Shown here: positions 1 through 7,785 of the stretch, piece after piece | Numbering within the stretch: position 1 is the first letter of the stretch | Layout of the letters: every line of letters starts with the position of its first letter | Source of the DNA: Uliginosibacterium aquaticum | Lineage (GTDB): Bacteria; Pseudomonadota; Gammaproteobacteria; Burkholderiales; Rhodocyclaceae | Assembly (NCBI RefSeq): GCF_012972705.2 | Contig: NZ_JABCSC020000003.1 | Coordinates: 496,001 to 560,000 of the forward strand | Direction of reading: 5' to 3' | Length of the DNA stretch: 64,000 nucleotides | The notes under the pieces: generated by a model | Told to the model about the DNA's origin: nothing | The model's input: only the letters and a program-made list of their open reading frames with translations | Databases searched by the model: none | Position numbers and translations under genes: made by a program

Positions 1-233
1 TTGCGGCCGATACAGTGCAAGCGGGCGAGGTCGGGATGGCCTTCCAGCATCGGCGCTGTGTCACTGAAGATCAGGGCATCGATCTCGCAGTCTGGCGCTG
101 CGGCCTTGAGGCTGGAGAAGACGGGCGAGGTGAGCAGCACGTCGCCGTGATGGCGCAGCTTGATGACCAGTGCCCGGCGCAGCAGGGCGGGATCTATGGC
201 ATCGGCCAAGTAGGAGGCAGTCGGAGCAGGCAT
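1..233 (-). CDS. LPS heptosyltransferase (GT9), N-terminal part
   Basis: This is the first 77 codons of a glycosyltransferase family 9 protein that runs off the window edge. The start ATG is the reverse complement of 231-233. The segment ALVIKLRHHGDVLLTSPVFS followed by LKAAAPDCEIDALIFSDTAP is the typical N-terminal Rossmann strand and glycine-containing loop of WaaQ/RfaQ-type heptosyltransferases, which add heptose to the lipopolysaccharide inner core on the cytoplasmic face. About three quarters of the protein is missing, so the exact acceptor specificity cannot be read. The gene is divergent from the hemerythrin gene that follows. Confidence 0.8.
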   Translation of the reverse strand, partial: MPAPTASYLADAIDPALLRRALVIKLRHHGDVLLTSPVFSSLKAAAPDCEIDALIFSDTAPMLEGHPDLARLHCIGR

Positions 234-363
234 GGCCGGATTGTAACGGAGCGCGCCATGTTGCATTGCGGGCGACGCTGGTACTCCAAACTGCTACGCT
301 GACACTAATCAGAGAAGCCCTTGTCAAAGCGGCCAGAAACCTAGAATCATGGAGAAGAGACAC

Positions 364-789
364 ATGAGCAAGCTCGACTGGAATCCAGCCCTGCACGCCC
401 TGGCTTCAGGCCCGATGGATGATGCCCATCAGGAGTTCCTGACGCTGACGAATATCCTTGCCGCTTCCGATGACGAGGATGAGATCCGCAGCCTGCAGCA
501 GTTGCTGGCACACTGCGAGGCCCACTTTGCGCAGGAAGAGTTCTGGATGCGCGAGTCTGGCATCGTTGGAGCGGAAAACCATCAGCGCGATCACGAAGGT
601 GTGGTGAGCCTGCTGCAGAGCGCCCTGAGCGACCTGAAGCGTGGTCAGCATGGCGCCGGGCGTGAGCTCACCGAATCATTGGGAGACTGGTTCCAGCATC
701 ACTCGTCGACCATGGATGCGGCACTTGCCTTCCAGATGCAGCAGTTTGCGCGTACCCAGCCACCGGAGAGCATTCCTTCGATAGGCTGA
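364..789 (+). CDS. Bacteriohemerythrin
   Basis: A 141-aa single-domain hemerythrin, an O2-binding non-heme diiron four-helix bundle. The iron ligands appear in order: MDDAHQEF (His), HCEAHFAQEEFWM (His and Glu), NHQRDHEGV (His) and WFQHHSSTMD (His, His, Asp). The ATG at 364 is chosen over the in-frame ATG at 349 because GGAGAAGAG at 351-359 is a ribosome binding site for it and would lie inside the longer version. It probably acts in the cytoplasm as an oxygen carrier or sensor. It converges on the cobC gene, with the two stop codons abutting. A second hemerythrin lies at 30.6 kb. Confidence 0.9.
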   Translation: MSKLDWNPALHALASGPMDDAHQEFLTLTNILAASDDEDEIRSLQQLLAHCEAHFAQEEFWMRESGIVGAENHQRDHEGVVSLLQSALSDLKRGQHGAGRELTESLGDWFQHHSSTMDAALAFQMQQFARTQPPESIPSIG

Positions 790-1359
790 TCAGCCCCTGG
801 TGATCACCTGCAGCTCGCCGCACGCAAAGCGGAGCTGCATCCATTCCTCTTCCTTAAGGCCCAGCAGCTGGCCGGCGATGGCTCGCAGCGGGCCGCCATG
901 GGCAACGATTACCAGCGCACGCGTGTCACCACTCAGCGCTGCCGCCAGTGCCGCCTGTGCTCGCGTCGCCATCTGCAGTACGCTCTCGCCGCCATGCCCG
1001 CAAAAGTGCAGCGGATTGGCCGCCCAGGCATCAATCAGGCTGAGCTCGATCTGATCCCAGGCCTGTAGCTCCCAGCGGCCGAAATCGATTTCCATCAGAC
1101 GTGCATCGAATATGGGCTGGCCCAGTGCTTCGGCCAGCTGCCGGCAACGCGTCAGCGGGCTGGAAATGAGCGCGAATTCGGCGGGCAACTGCGCGCGCAG
1201 TCCGGCCGCCAGCGCGTCGACCGGTTCGGCCAGCGCCACATCGCTCTGGCCATAGCAAACGCCCGGCGGCACCGCGACAGAGGGGTGACGGATCAGGTAG
1301 ATGCTGGTGGCGTCTCGCGAACGTGGTGCAGAGGAGGGGGCGGCGTGATCGGAATTCAT
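790..1359 (-). CDS. cobC: Alpha-ribazole phosphatase (histidine phosphatase)
   Basis: A 189-aa histidine phosphatase. YLIRHPSVAVPPGVCYGQSD carries the RH catalytic motif followed by the CYGQ(S)D signature typical of alpha-ribazole-5'-phosphate phosphatases, and VAHGGPLRAI carries the second catalytic His. It removes the phosphate of alpha-ribazole phosphate or adenosylcobalamin phosphate in nucleotide loop assembly. The ATG at 1359 follows AAGGA by about a dozen bases; an open frame continues upstream into cobS but has no family similarity. This is the last gene of the cobalamin train, 20 bp behind cobS. Other histidine phosphatases look alike, so the assignment leans on context. Confidence 0.85.
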   Translation of the reverse strand: MNSDHAAPSSAPRSRDATSIYLIRHPSVAVPPGVCYGQSDVALAEPVDALAAGLRAQLPAEFALISSPLTRCRQLAEALGQPIFDARLMEIDFGRWELQAWDQIELSLIDAWAANPLHFCGHGGESVLQMATRAQAALAAALSGDTRALVIVAHGGPLRAIAGQLLGLKEEEWMQLRFACGELQVITRG

Positions 1360-1379
1360 GGCTGGATGTTTGTTCCTTG

Positions 1380-2150
1380 TTATCCGGCCCCGTGCGCGCA
1401 CAGCACCAGATAACCCGTCAGTTCGCAGACCTGCTGCGCAGCGCCCAGCGCATCGCCGGTATAGCCGCCGATGCGGCTCTTGAAATAGCGTGCGCAGATC
1501 AGCCCGGTGCAGGTCAGGGCGATCAGCAGGGCCAGCCCGCGCACGGGCGAGAGCAGGCCCAGGGCCACAGCCGCGGCCAGGGGTGCCAGCCCCAGCAGGC
1601 TGCCGCCCAGCCATTCGACCGGGCCAAGCCCTTCCGCAACCGGCTTGGCGCGCGTGCTGTCGTCTTCGCGCACGTAAGTCATGCCGGCCATGATCAGCAG
1701 CGGTGGTATGCGCGAGAGCGCATGCGCCAGTGGCAGGGCCAGCAGGGCGCTGGCGCTCAGCGCCGTCAGCGTGGCGTACTTGAGCAGTAGAGCGCTCACC
1801 AGCGCGATGGCGCCGTAAGTGCCGATACGCGAATCCTTCATGATCGACAGCACCTTGGCCGTCTCCCAGCCGCCGCCGAAACCGTCGGCTGAGTCGGCCA
1901 GACCGTCCTCATGGAAAGCACCTGTCAGCAGCAGGCCGAGCAGCATGGCCAACAGCACCGCGACGGGGCCGGGCCAGAACTGCTGCGCCGTCCACAGCGC
2001 TGCCGAGCTGATCAGGCCCACCAGCAGGCCCACCAGCGGGAAGTAACGCGTGGCACGGTTCAGTTCGCTGGACGACCAGCCCACCCAGGCCGGGATGGGC
2101 AGGCGGGTGAAATAGCCCAGTGCGATCAGGAGGCGGCGGAGTTCAGTCAT
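1380..2150 (-). CDS. cobS: Adenosylcobinamide-GDP ribazoletransferase
   Basis: A 256-aa polytopic inner membrane protein of the CobS family, which joins adenosylcobinamide-GDP with alpha-ribazole (or its phosphate) in the last step of cobalamin assembly. MTELRRLLIALGYFTRLPIP is the family's start, and the acidic membrane motif GAFHEDGLADSADGFGGG is its Mg2+/substrate site. Several hydrophobic segments follow. The start at 2150 is chosen by family length; the frame stays open to 2237, which would overlap cobT, and no clear Shine-Dalgarno is visible at either. It lies between cobT and cobC. Confidence 0.93.
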   Translation of the reverse strand: MTELRRLLIALGYFTRLPIPAWVGWSSSELNRATRYFPLVGLLVGLISSAALWTAQQFWPGPVAVLLAMLLGLLLTGAFHEDGLADSADGFGGGWETAKVLSIMKDSRIGTYGAIALVSALLLKYATLTALSASALLALPLAHALSRIPPLLIMAGMTYVREDDSTRAKPVAEGLGPVEWLGGSLLGLAPLAAAVALGLLSPVRGLALLIALTCTGLICARYFKSRIGGYTGDALGAAQQVCELTGYLVLCAHGAG

Positions 2151-2205
2151 GGTTTCGAGCGTCGGGAGTGGTATCGCAGGAGCGCCTGGTGGCGTCGCCC
2201 CTGCA

Positions 2206-3261
2206 TCAGTGGGCTTCGCTGACCCCCGCATCTTCAAACCCGGCCATCTCGTTCATGCAAGCGATGGCGGCGCGGATCAACGGGAAGGCACTGGCGGCGC
2301 CCGTGCCCTCACCCAGACGCATCCCCAGCTGCAGTAGCGGCTCGGCACCCAGGTGGGAGAGTTGCGCGACATGGCCTGGCTCGGCGCTACCATGGGCGAA
2401 CACGCAGTAATCCAGCACCGCCGGGTTGATGGCATGGGCGACCAGCAGCGCGCTGGTGACGATGAAGCCGTCGACCACGATCAGCATGCGCGCTTCGGCT
2501 GCGGCCAGATAGGCACCGACCATGGTGGCGACTTCGAAACCGCCGAACTCGGCCAGCGCCTCCAGCGCATTTAGTTTGCGTCCATTCACACGGGCCGCTG
2601 CTTGAGCGAGCAGGCCGCGCTTGCGGGCCAGCCCCGCGTCGTCCAGCCCGGCGCCACGGCCGATCACTGCATCGAGATCCGCGCCGGTGACGAAGTGGGT
2701 CAGCAGGCTGGCGGTGGAGGTGTTGCCGATGCCCATCTCGCCGAAGCCGATGGCATTGCTGCCCGCTGCATGCCAGCCGCGTACCAGTTCGGCGCCCTTG
2801 GCGATTGCCGCATCGCGCTGGGCGGGCGTCATCGCCGCCTGCTCAAGGTAGTTGGCGGTGCCCAGCCCCTGTTTGGCGATGACGTACTCCACGCCGGGTC
2901 GACTGGCGCCGGCCACCTTGCTCGCCACGCCACAGTCGATCACCGAAACTTCCAGCCCCGCCTGGCGTGCCAGCACATTGATGGCGGCGCCACCGGCGAG
3001 GAAGTTCAGCACCATCTGGGCGGTGACTTCTTGCGGATAGGCGCCCACACCGGCTTTGGCCGCGCCGTGGTCACCGGCAAACACGGCGATGCGCGGCTGA
3101 CGGATTTCCGGATGCAGGCTCTGCTGGATCAGGCCGATCTGCAGGGCGATGGCTTCAAGCTTGCCGAGGCTGCCGAGCGGCTTGGTGCGGGTGTCGATGC
3201 GCTGCTGAAGGGCGCTGGCGAGGGAGCGGGAGAGAGGCTGGATGTTGAAGACTTGGGTCAT
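2206..3261 (-). CDS. cobT: Nicotinate-nucleotide--dimethylbenzimidazole phosphoribosyltransferase
   Basis: A 351-aa CobT, close to the family's usual length. It makes alpha-ribazole-5'-phosphate, the lower ligand precursor, from nicotinate mononucleotide and dimethylbenzimidazole. Visible signatures are [11 protein letters not shown] near the start, [35 protein letters not shown], and near the C-terminus the LGEGTGAA segment that holds the catalytic Glu. The start at 3261 gives [12 protein letters not shown]; a longer version from 3297 would overlap the upstream gene's end by 29 bp. The start of cobT lies 7 bp beyond the stop of the GNAT-transglutaminase gene, so translation is probably coupled. 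Confidence 0.95.
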   Translation of the reverse strand: MTQVFNIQPLSRSLASALQQRIDTRTKPLGSLGKLEAIALQIGLIQQSLHPEIRQPRIAVFAGDHGAAKAGVGAYPQEVTAQMVLNFLAGGAAINVLARQAGLEVSVIDCGVASKVAGASRPGVEYVIAKQGLGTANYLEQAAMTPAQRDAAIAKGAELVRGWHAAGSNAIGFGEMGIGNTSTASLLTHFVTGADLDAVIGRGAGLDDAGLARKRGLLAQAAARVNGRKLNALEALAEFGGFEVATMVGAYLAAAEARMLIVVDGFIVTSALLVAHAINPAVLDYCVFAHGSAEPGHVAQLSHLGAEPLLQLGMRLGEGTGAASAFPLIRAAIACMNEMAGFEDAGVSEAH

Positions 3262-3268
3262 GGCGGGA

Positions 3269-4438
3269 TCAGGCGAGAGAAGAATTCGGGGAAACATCGG
3301 GCAGGTGCGCGTGTAGCCAGAAGATGTCCGGCGCGGCTTGCAGTGTGCTGATTACCTCAGGCAGGGGCGAGGCCAAAATCTGCGCGAAATCGTGTTCGGT
3401 GGCCTCCTTGATCAGAAAGGCCAGTTGCTCGACAGGCGGCGTGAACACGGCATTCACGCCCGGCTTGTTGCCGCGCGGGTCGCAGCGATACCAGCCATGC
3501 TCAGGCAACAGCACGGCGTTGAGCCCGTGCAGGCAATACGGCGCACCGCTGTCGCCGACCGACAGGCGCTGATAGCACAGCCCGGCGGCAATGCCATTGG
3601 CCCGTAGCAACGCGGCGAGCAGATGGCTCTTGGCGTAGCAGTAGCCGAAGCCTGTCAGCAGCACCTCGGATGCCTTGAGTGTGACGGGCCCCTGACGCAC
3701 ATCCCAACTGTGGGCGATTTCATCGCGTACGAATTCGAAACTGGCGCGTGCCAGACTCAGTGTGTCGGTATGGGTAGCGCGCAACTCAGCGGCTTTGGCG
3801 GCAATGGCGGGGTGCTCGAAGTCGATGATCGCGCAGGGAGCGAGGTAGGCTTCGGGGGCGTCCATCACTTGCAGCGTCAGCGGCTCCCGCCAGGCGGGGT
3901 TGCGCAGGCCGTTCAACACCACATCCGTCCATTCGCCGTTCAGGCGGATGTACTGACGCGCGAGGCCTTCACGTTCGAAACCGAGCTTGGCGAGCACGCG
4001 GGCACTGGCGAGGTTGTCGGGGCGATGGTTGGCCTCGATCCGGTGCAGCTTGAGATGTTCAAAGGCATGGCGGATAGCTGCCGCAGCGGCTTCCGTCATC
4101 AGACCCTGACCTGCATGCGCCTGATCCAGTCCGTAGCCCAGCACGCCGGCATGGCGCACGCCACGCTGAATAGCGGTGATGGCGACGTGCCCAATGATGG
4201 TGTCTGGCTGTGCGTGCGTGTGCAAGGTCCAGCGACAAGCCTTGCCGTGCTCAACTTCATCGAGTTGTGCTGCGATCCGTTGTGCGCAGGCTTCAGAGGT
4301 GAAATCGGCGTCCTTGCGGAGCGGGCCATGCGCGGCATGCGTGGCGCGGTTGTGCCACTCATAGGCGAGCAGCTCAGCGGCATCTTCCATTTGAAGTGGC
4401 ATCAGCACGAGACGCGCCGTGCACAGCGCGCGGCTCAT
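3269..4438 (-). CDS. GNAT acetyltransferase-transglutaminase-like fusion
   Basis: One continuous 389-aa frame with two unrelated domains. Residues 1-185 are a RimJ/RimL-type GNAT acetyltransferase: [16 protein letters not shown] at the start, [17 protein letters not shown] as the acetyl-CoA loop and [17 protein letters not shown]. Residues 190-389 are a transglutaminase-like protease fold with the apparent triad Cys267 (GFGYCYAKS), His304 (CLHGLNAVL) and Asp320 (YRCDPRGN). The start ATG overlaps the cobU stop as ATGA, so it is translated with the cobalamin genes. No cobalamin role is known to me for either domain, so the substrate is unknown. No internal ribosome binding site precedes Met192, which argues for a real fusion. 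Confidence 0.8.
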   Translation of the reverse strand: MSRALCTARLVLMPLQMEDAAELLAYEWHNRATHAAHGPLRKDADFTSEACAQRIAAQLDEVEHGKACRWTLHTHAQPDTIIGHVAITAIQRGVRHAGVLGYGLDQAHAGQGLMTEAAAAAIRHAFEHLKLHRIEANHRPDNLASARVLAKLGFEREGLARQYIRLNGEWTDVVLNGLRNPAWREPLTLQVMDAPEAYLAPCAIIDFEHPAIAAKAAELRATHTDTLSLARASFEFVRDEIAHSWDVRQGPVTLKASEVLLTGFGYCYAKSHLLAALLRANGIAAGLCYQRLSVGDSGAPYCLHGLNAVLLPEHGWYRCDPRGNKPGVNAVFTPPVEQLAFLIKEATEHDFAQILASPLPEVISTLQAAPDIFWLHAHLPDVSPNSSLA

Positions 4439-5001
4439 TGCGCGCCGCCCTTCAGTTTCAGCGGCAGCCCCGCCGCCACCAGCGTGACCTCGTCACACAG
4501 TGCCGCCACGCGCTGATTCAGCCGGCCCTGCTCGTCGCGGAACAGGCGTGCGAGTTTGTTCTCGGGCACGATGCTCCAGCCCACCTCGTTGGAGACCAGC
4601 ACCAATTGGCTCTGTGCTGACTTGATCGCCGAACATAGACCATCGATACGTTCGTTCAAGGTCTCAGGCTGAGTGCACAGGATGTTGGACAGCCACAGGG
4701 TCAGGCAGTCCACCAGCACGAAAGTAGGGTGCGCATTGCGCACCGGATTGTCTGGATCGGTGCGCGGTGAGCTCCCTAAGTTCAAGCGTTCGATGGCTTC
4801 GGGCAAGTCGACGGGCGCTTCGGTGACATGCCAATGGCTTGGCCGCTCGGCGCGATGCTTGGCGACGCGTTCGCGCATTTCCTCGTCGAGAATTTCGGCG
4901 GTGACGATCAGCTGCACGTCGCCCGTATGCGCTTCCGCCATGGCTTGGGCAAAGCGGCTTTTGCCGGAGCGAGCGCCGCCGATGACGAGGTGACGACTCA
5001 T
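4435..5001 (-). CDS. cobU: Adenosylcobinamide kinase / guanylyltransferase
   Basis: A 188-aa CobU that phosphorylates adenosylcobinamide and then transfers GMP to it. The P-loop GGARSGKS is at residues 8-15. The HRAERPSHW segment carries the His that becomes guanylylated. FVLVDCLTLWLSN is the Walker B region and LVSNEVGWSIVP a family hallmark. The start overlaps the btuF stop (ATGA) and the stop overlaps the next start. Between the HRAERP region and Walker B there are about 19 extra residues ([19 protein letters not shown]) encoded by a REP-like repeat at 4724-4780. All catalytic motifs remain, so the enzyme is probably active with an enlarged loop. Confidence 0.93.
   Translation of the reverse strand: MSRHLVIGGARSGKSRFAQAMAEAHTGDVQLIVTAEILDEEMRERVAKHRAERPSHWHVTEAPVDLPEAIERLNLGSSPRTDPDNPVRNAHPTFVLVDCLTLWLSNILCTQPETLNERIDGLCSAIKSAQSQLVLVSNEVGWSIVPENKLARLFRDEQGRLNQRVAALCDEVTLVAAGLPLKLKGGAQ
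4724..4780. repeat. REP-like element inside cobU (in frame)
   Basis: The plus strand reads GTAG followed by GGTGCGCATTGCGCACC, whose GTGCGCA/TGCGCAC arms form a hairpin, and ends in a partner arm closing with CCCTAAG. The first 23 bases are identical to 10097-10119 and the second arm is a decayed copy of 10141-10165. The span is 57 bp, a multiple of three, and it is read through as part of CobU. Confidence 0.8.
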
Positions 5002-5924
5002 TTCGCCTTCCTCGCGTCGTCCAGTGCTGCGCAAATCGCCTGCGTGCCATCGAGGATGCGCGGGCCGTGGCGGCTGATGGTGTCGCCCGGAATCAGCCAC
5101 AGTTGTCTGTTCTTCACGGCAGTCAGCGTGCCGAACTTCAGCCAGCCGGCGAGTGAGGCTTCGTCCATGGCGCGCTGGGGGCCATCGCTATGGCCACCCA
5201 TGCGTGCGGTGAGAATGACGTCCGGGTTGGTGGCGACCACGCTCTCGGTAGACAGGTGCGGCACCAGCATCGGCTCCTTGCCGAACACGTTCACGCCGCC
5301 GCACAGGCGAATCACGTCAGAGATGATCTGCTGGTCGTTGACCGTCAGCAGTGGCTTCTGGGCGATCTGGTAGAACACGCGGACCGGAGCGCGTCCGGCG
5401 TTTTCCTTCTGCAGCGTGGCATGGCGGGCGCGGAATTTCGTCGCCGCTGCGCTGGCTACGCGTTCGCTTCCCATCAGCTGGCCGATGCGCTCCAGCACGC
5501 CAGGAATGTCGCCGATGCCGTGTGGCTCGAAGTAGGCCATCGGGATGTTCAGGGCGGTGAGACGCTCGACTTCGCGCTGCGCATTGCCGTGAAACCACAC
5601 CAGCACCAGATCAGGCTTCAGCGTGGCGATGCGTTCCAGATCGAGCTTCTGGTTGCTGCCGATGCGCGGCACCTTCAAGGCCTGCGGCGGGAAATCGCTG
5701 TACTCCACCGCGCCGACCAGTTTGTCGCCACCACCCGCCTCGTAAAGCATTTCGGTGAGGCTGGGCGCCAGCGAGATTACCCGCTGGGCGGGCGCCTGCA
5801 GGGTGAGCGCCTTGCCCGCGTCGTCCTTCACTGTGATCGGGGCGGCGTGGGCGAGGCCAGCGAAAAGGCACAGAAGAATGATCGTAGGGAGGATTAGGCC
5901 GCAGGCCGTAAACCGCCGATCCAT
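4998..5924 (-). CDS. btuF: Vitamin B12 ABC transporter, periplasmic substrate-binding protein
   Basis: A 308-aa class III periplasmic binding protein for cobalamin. A signal peptide (MDRRFTACGLILP, then ILLCLFAGLAHAA) is followed by ITVKDDAGKALTL, RVISLAPSLTEMLYEAG, GAVEYSDFPPQAL and IATLKPDLVLVW, all typical of BtuF-like proteins. The stop overlaps the cobU start. The start is uncertain: an ATG at 6026 overlaps the btuD stop as ATGA like its neighbours, but the first 34 codons would be mostly repeat sequence. ATG 5924 follows CGGAAAA and gives a normal signal peptide, whose n-region is itself coded by a decayed REP-like copy at 5884-5917. It delivers B12 to BtuCD. Confidence 0.88.
   Translation of the reverse strand: MDRRFTACGLILPTIILLCLFAGLAHAAPITVKDDAGKALTLQAPAQRVISLAPSLTEMLYEAGGGDKLVGAVEYSDFPPQALKVPRIGSNQKLDLERIATLKPDLVLVWFHGNAQREVERLTALNIPMAYFEPHGIGDIPGVLERIGQLMGSERVASAAATKFRARHATLQKENAGRAPVRVFYQIAQKPLLTVNDQQIISDVIRLCGGVNVFGKEPMLVPHLSTESVVATNPDVILTARMGGHSDGPQRAMDEASLAGWLKFGTLTAVKNRQLWLIPGDTISRHGPRILDGTQAICAALDDARKAK
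5884..5917. repeat. Decayed REP-like element coding the BtuF signal peptide n-region
   Basis: The 34 bp read GTAGGGAGGATTAGGCC, then GCA, then GGCCGTAAACCGCC. This matches the minus strand of the intergenic copy at 8555-8588 at 28 of 34 positions, including the GTAG head and the TTAGGCC/GGCCGTAA arms. It lies within the first codons of btuF. Confidence 0.7.
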
Positions 5925-5961
5925 TATTTTCCGTTCGCCTTGCGGCCGCATACTTACAAGC

Positions 5962-5997
5962 GGTGGGTTACGCAAAAAGCCGCTAACCCACCCTAAG
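5962..5997. repeat. REP-like hairpin between btuD and btuF
   Basis: GGTGGGTTACG and CGCTAACCCACCCTA flank a short A-rich loop; the GGTGGGTTA/TAACCCACC arms are perfect. It belongs to the same family as 8555-8588. It lies 38 bp upstream of the chosen btuF start and would be translated if btuF began at 6026. Confidence 0.75.
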
Positions 5998-6022
5998 AGA
6001 ACCATCACGCGCTTCAAAATAT

Positions 6023-6805
6023 TCATACGGAATTTTCCAGGTCGATGCGGAACCAGCGCGCATCATTTTCTTCGCGCAGACTCACCGGCACACCATAGGC
6101 GGCGCTCAATTGTTCGGCAGTCAGCACTTCCTCGCGCCGCCCATGCACCGCACTGCCCTTGCCATCGAGCAGCAGGGCGTGGGTGGCGAGTGTCCAGGCC
6201 AGATTCAGATCATGTACAGCGGCCAGCACCGTGCCGCCCTCTGCGGCCCAGACCTTGAGGCGCGCCTGCAGCAGGGCTTGGTGTGACCAGTCCAGATGCG
6301 AGCTGGGCTCGTCCAGCAGCAGCAGGGGCGCGCCCTGCGCACAGGCGGTAGCCAGCGCCACACGCTGACGCTCCCCGCCGGAGAGCATGCGCACATCGGT
6401 ATCGGCCAGATGGCTGACGTCGAATTCGGTGAGCCAGTGGCGCGCTGTGCGTTCCACCGCACAGGCGGATTGCTCGGGTTGCAGCGCGAAGAGCGCACAG
6501 GCCACGGTTTCCCAGGCACTCACCGGGAAGGGATCGAGCCAGAACTGCGGGCACCAGGCGCGTTGTTTCGCCAGCGCCTCACCCGGCCAGTCGGCCAGCG
6601 GCTTGCCCTGCAAGAGGATGCTGCCGGCATTGGGTGGCAGCAGCCCGGCCAGCGCGACGAGCAGGGTGGACTTGCCTGCACCGTTCGGCCCCAGCAGTAC
6701 CCAGCGCTCCCCCGGGTTCATCGACAGGGAAAGGTCGCCGATCAGCACGCGGCCATCCGGCTTGCCGCCGGCATTCAGGCGTAGTTTTTCCAAACGCAGA
6801 CTCAT
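6023..6805 (-). CDS. btuD: Vitamin B12 ABC transporter, ATP-binding protein
   Basis: A 260-aa ABC ATPase that powers BtuC. Walker A is LLGPNGAGKST, the Q-loop is in AWCPQFWLDPFPVS, the signature is MLSGGERQRVALATA, Walker B is PLLLLDEPSSHLDW and the switch His is in AAVHDLNLAW. This FepC/BtuD-type pattern fits siderophore and cobalamin importers, and the flanking btuC and btuF fix the substrate. The start overlaps the btuC stop as ATGA (6802-6805). An open frame extends upstream to 7216 but is a shadow of btuC. Confidence 0.95.
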   Translation of the reverse strand: MSLRLEKLRLNAGGKPDGRVLIGDLSLSMNPGERWVLLGPNGAGKSTLLVALAGLLPPNAGSILLQGKPLADWPGEALAKQRAWCPQFWLDPFPVSAWETVACALFALQPEQSACAVERTARHWLTEFDVSHLADTDVRMLSGGERQRVALATACAQGAPLLLLDEPSSHLDWSHQALLQARLKVWAAEGGTVLAAVHDLNLAWTLATHALLLDGKGSAVHGRREEVLTAEQLSAAYGVPVSLREENDARWFRIDLENSV

Positions 6806-7776
6806 GCACGCCTCCGCAAGAGCAGCATCAGGAACAGCGGCACGCCCACGCTGGCCGAGATTACGCCCACCGGCAGCTGGGCCGGGGCGATCACGGTGCG
6901 TGCCACGGTGTCGGCGAGCACCAGAAACACTCCGCCGAACAAGGCTGAGAAAGGCAGCAGGACCTTGGCATGGCGCAGGCCGGTGAGGCGCACGATGTGC
7001 GGCGCAACCAGCCCGACGAAGCCGATGCTGCCTGCCGTGGCAACCGCTGCGCCGGTGGCCAGACAGGCGGAAAAAATCGCGATGCGGCGGCGCTTGGCAA
7101 CCGGCACGCCGAGGGTCCACGCCCAGGCATCGCCGCGTGCGATCCAGTCCAACTCCTGCGCGCGTGGCCAGGCCAGCAGCAGGGCGAGGCCCACGGCGGC
7201 CCACACTGGCCACCACAGTGCGGCGCCATTCAGATCGCCAAGCAGCCAGAACACGATGTTGCGCAGCTGAAAGTCATTGGCCATCGAGAGCATGAAAGAC
7301 ACCATCGCGCCGCAGGCCGCGCCGATCATCACGCCCACCAGCAGCACGATCACCGTGCCGGGCTGGGCGCTGGGGGCGAGGCCGCGCCCCATGCTGCGCC
7401 AGGCCAGCGCGAACACTAATGACATGGCGCCGAGTGCGCCGAGCACCGCGCCGATTTCCGGTGCCAGCAGCATGCCGGCCGGGGCGAGCAGCAGCATCAT
7501 CAGCGCGCCGACCGAAGCGCCGCTGGTCACGCCCAGCACATGCGGGTCGCCGAGCGGATTGCGCGTCACCAGCTGAATCAGCGCACCGGCCAGCGCCAGC
7601 GCCGCACCGGTGCCGAAGGCCGCGAGCACGCGCGGCACGCGGATTAGCCACAGGATTTCCTCACTCGGCCAGCCCCAGCCCGAGGAGCCCGAGAGCAAGC
7701 CCAGCAGCAGCGCGGCCGGCACGCCGAGGGCGGCGAGCAACAGGGCGAGGGTGAGGGGTGGGGGTTTGAGGGTCAT
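6802..7776 (-). CDS. btuC: Vitamin B12 ABC transporter, permease
   Basis: A 324-aa FecCD/BtuC-family permease with about ten hydrophobic segments. RVPRVLAAFGTGAALALAGA followed by LIQLVTRNPLGDPHVLGVTS is the family signature, and GFVGLVAPHIVRL the conserved cytoplasmic coupling region. It forms the inner membrane channel with BtuD. It begins 9 bp after the stop of the ACP-like membrane protein and ends in an ATGA overlap with btuD. Confidence 0.95.
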   Translation of the reverse strand: MTLKPPPLTLALLLAALGVPAALLLGLLSGSSGWGWPSEEILWLIRVPRVLAAFGTGAALALAGALIQLVTRNPLGDPHVLGVTSGASVGALMMLLLAPAGMLLAPEIGAVLGALGAMSLVFALAWRSMGRGLAPSAQPGTVIVLLVGVMIGAACGAMVSFMLSMANDFQLRNIVFWLLGDLNGAALWWPVWAAVGLALLLAWPRAQELDWIARGDAWAWTLGVPVAKRRRIAIFSACLATGAAVATAGSIGFVGLVAPHIVRLTGLRHAKVLLPFSALFGGVFLVLADTVARTVIAPAQLPVGVISASVGVPLFLMLLLRRRA

Positions 7777-7785
7777 GGGTGAGGC

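Noticed and set aside
1360-1614. N-terminal extension of the cobC frame.
   Set aside because: It lies inside cobS, has no family similarity, and a plausible start exists at 1359.
6806-7216. N-terminal extension of the btuD frame.
   Set aside because: It is a shadow of btuC; the ATGA overlap at 6802-6805 marks the true start.
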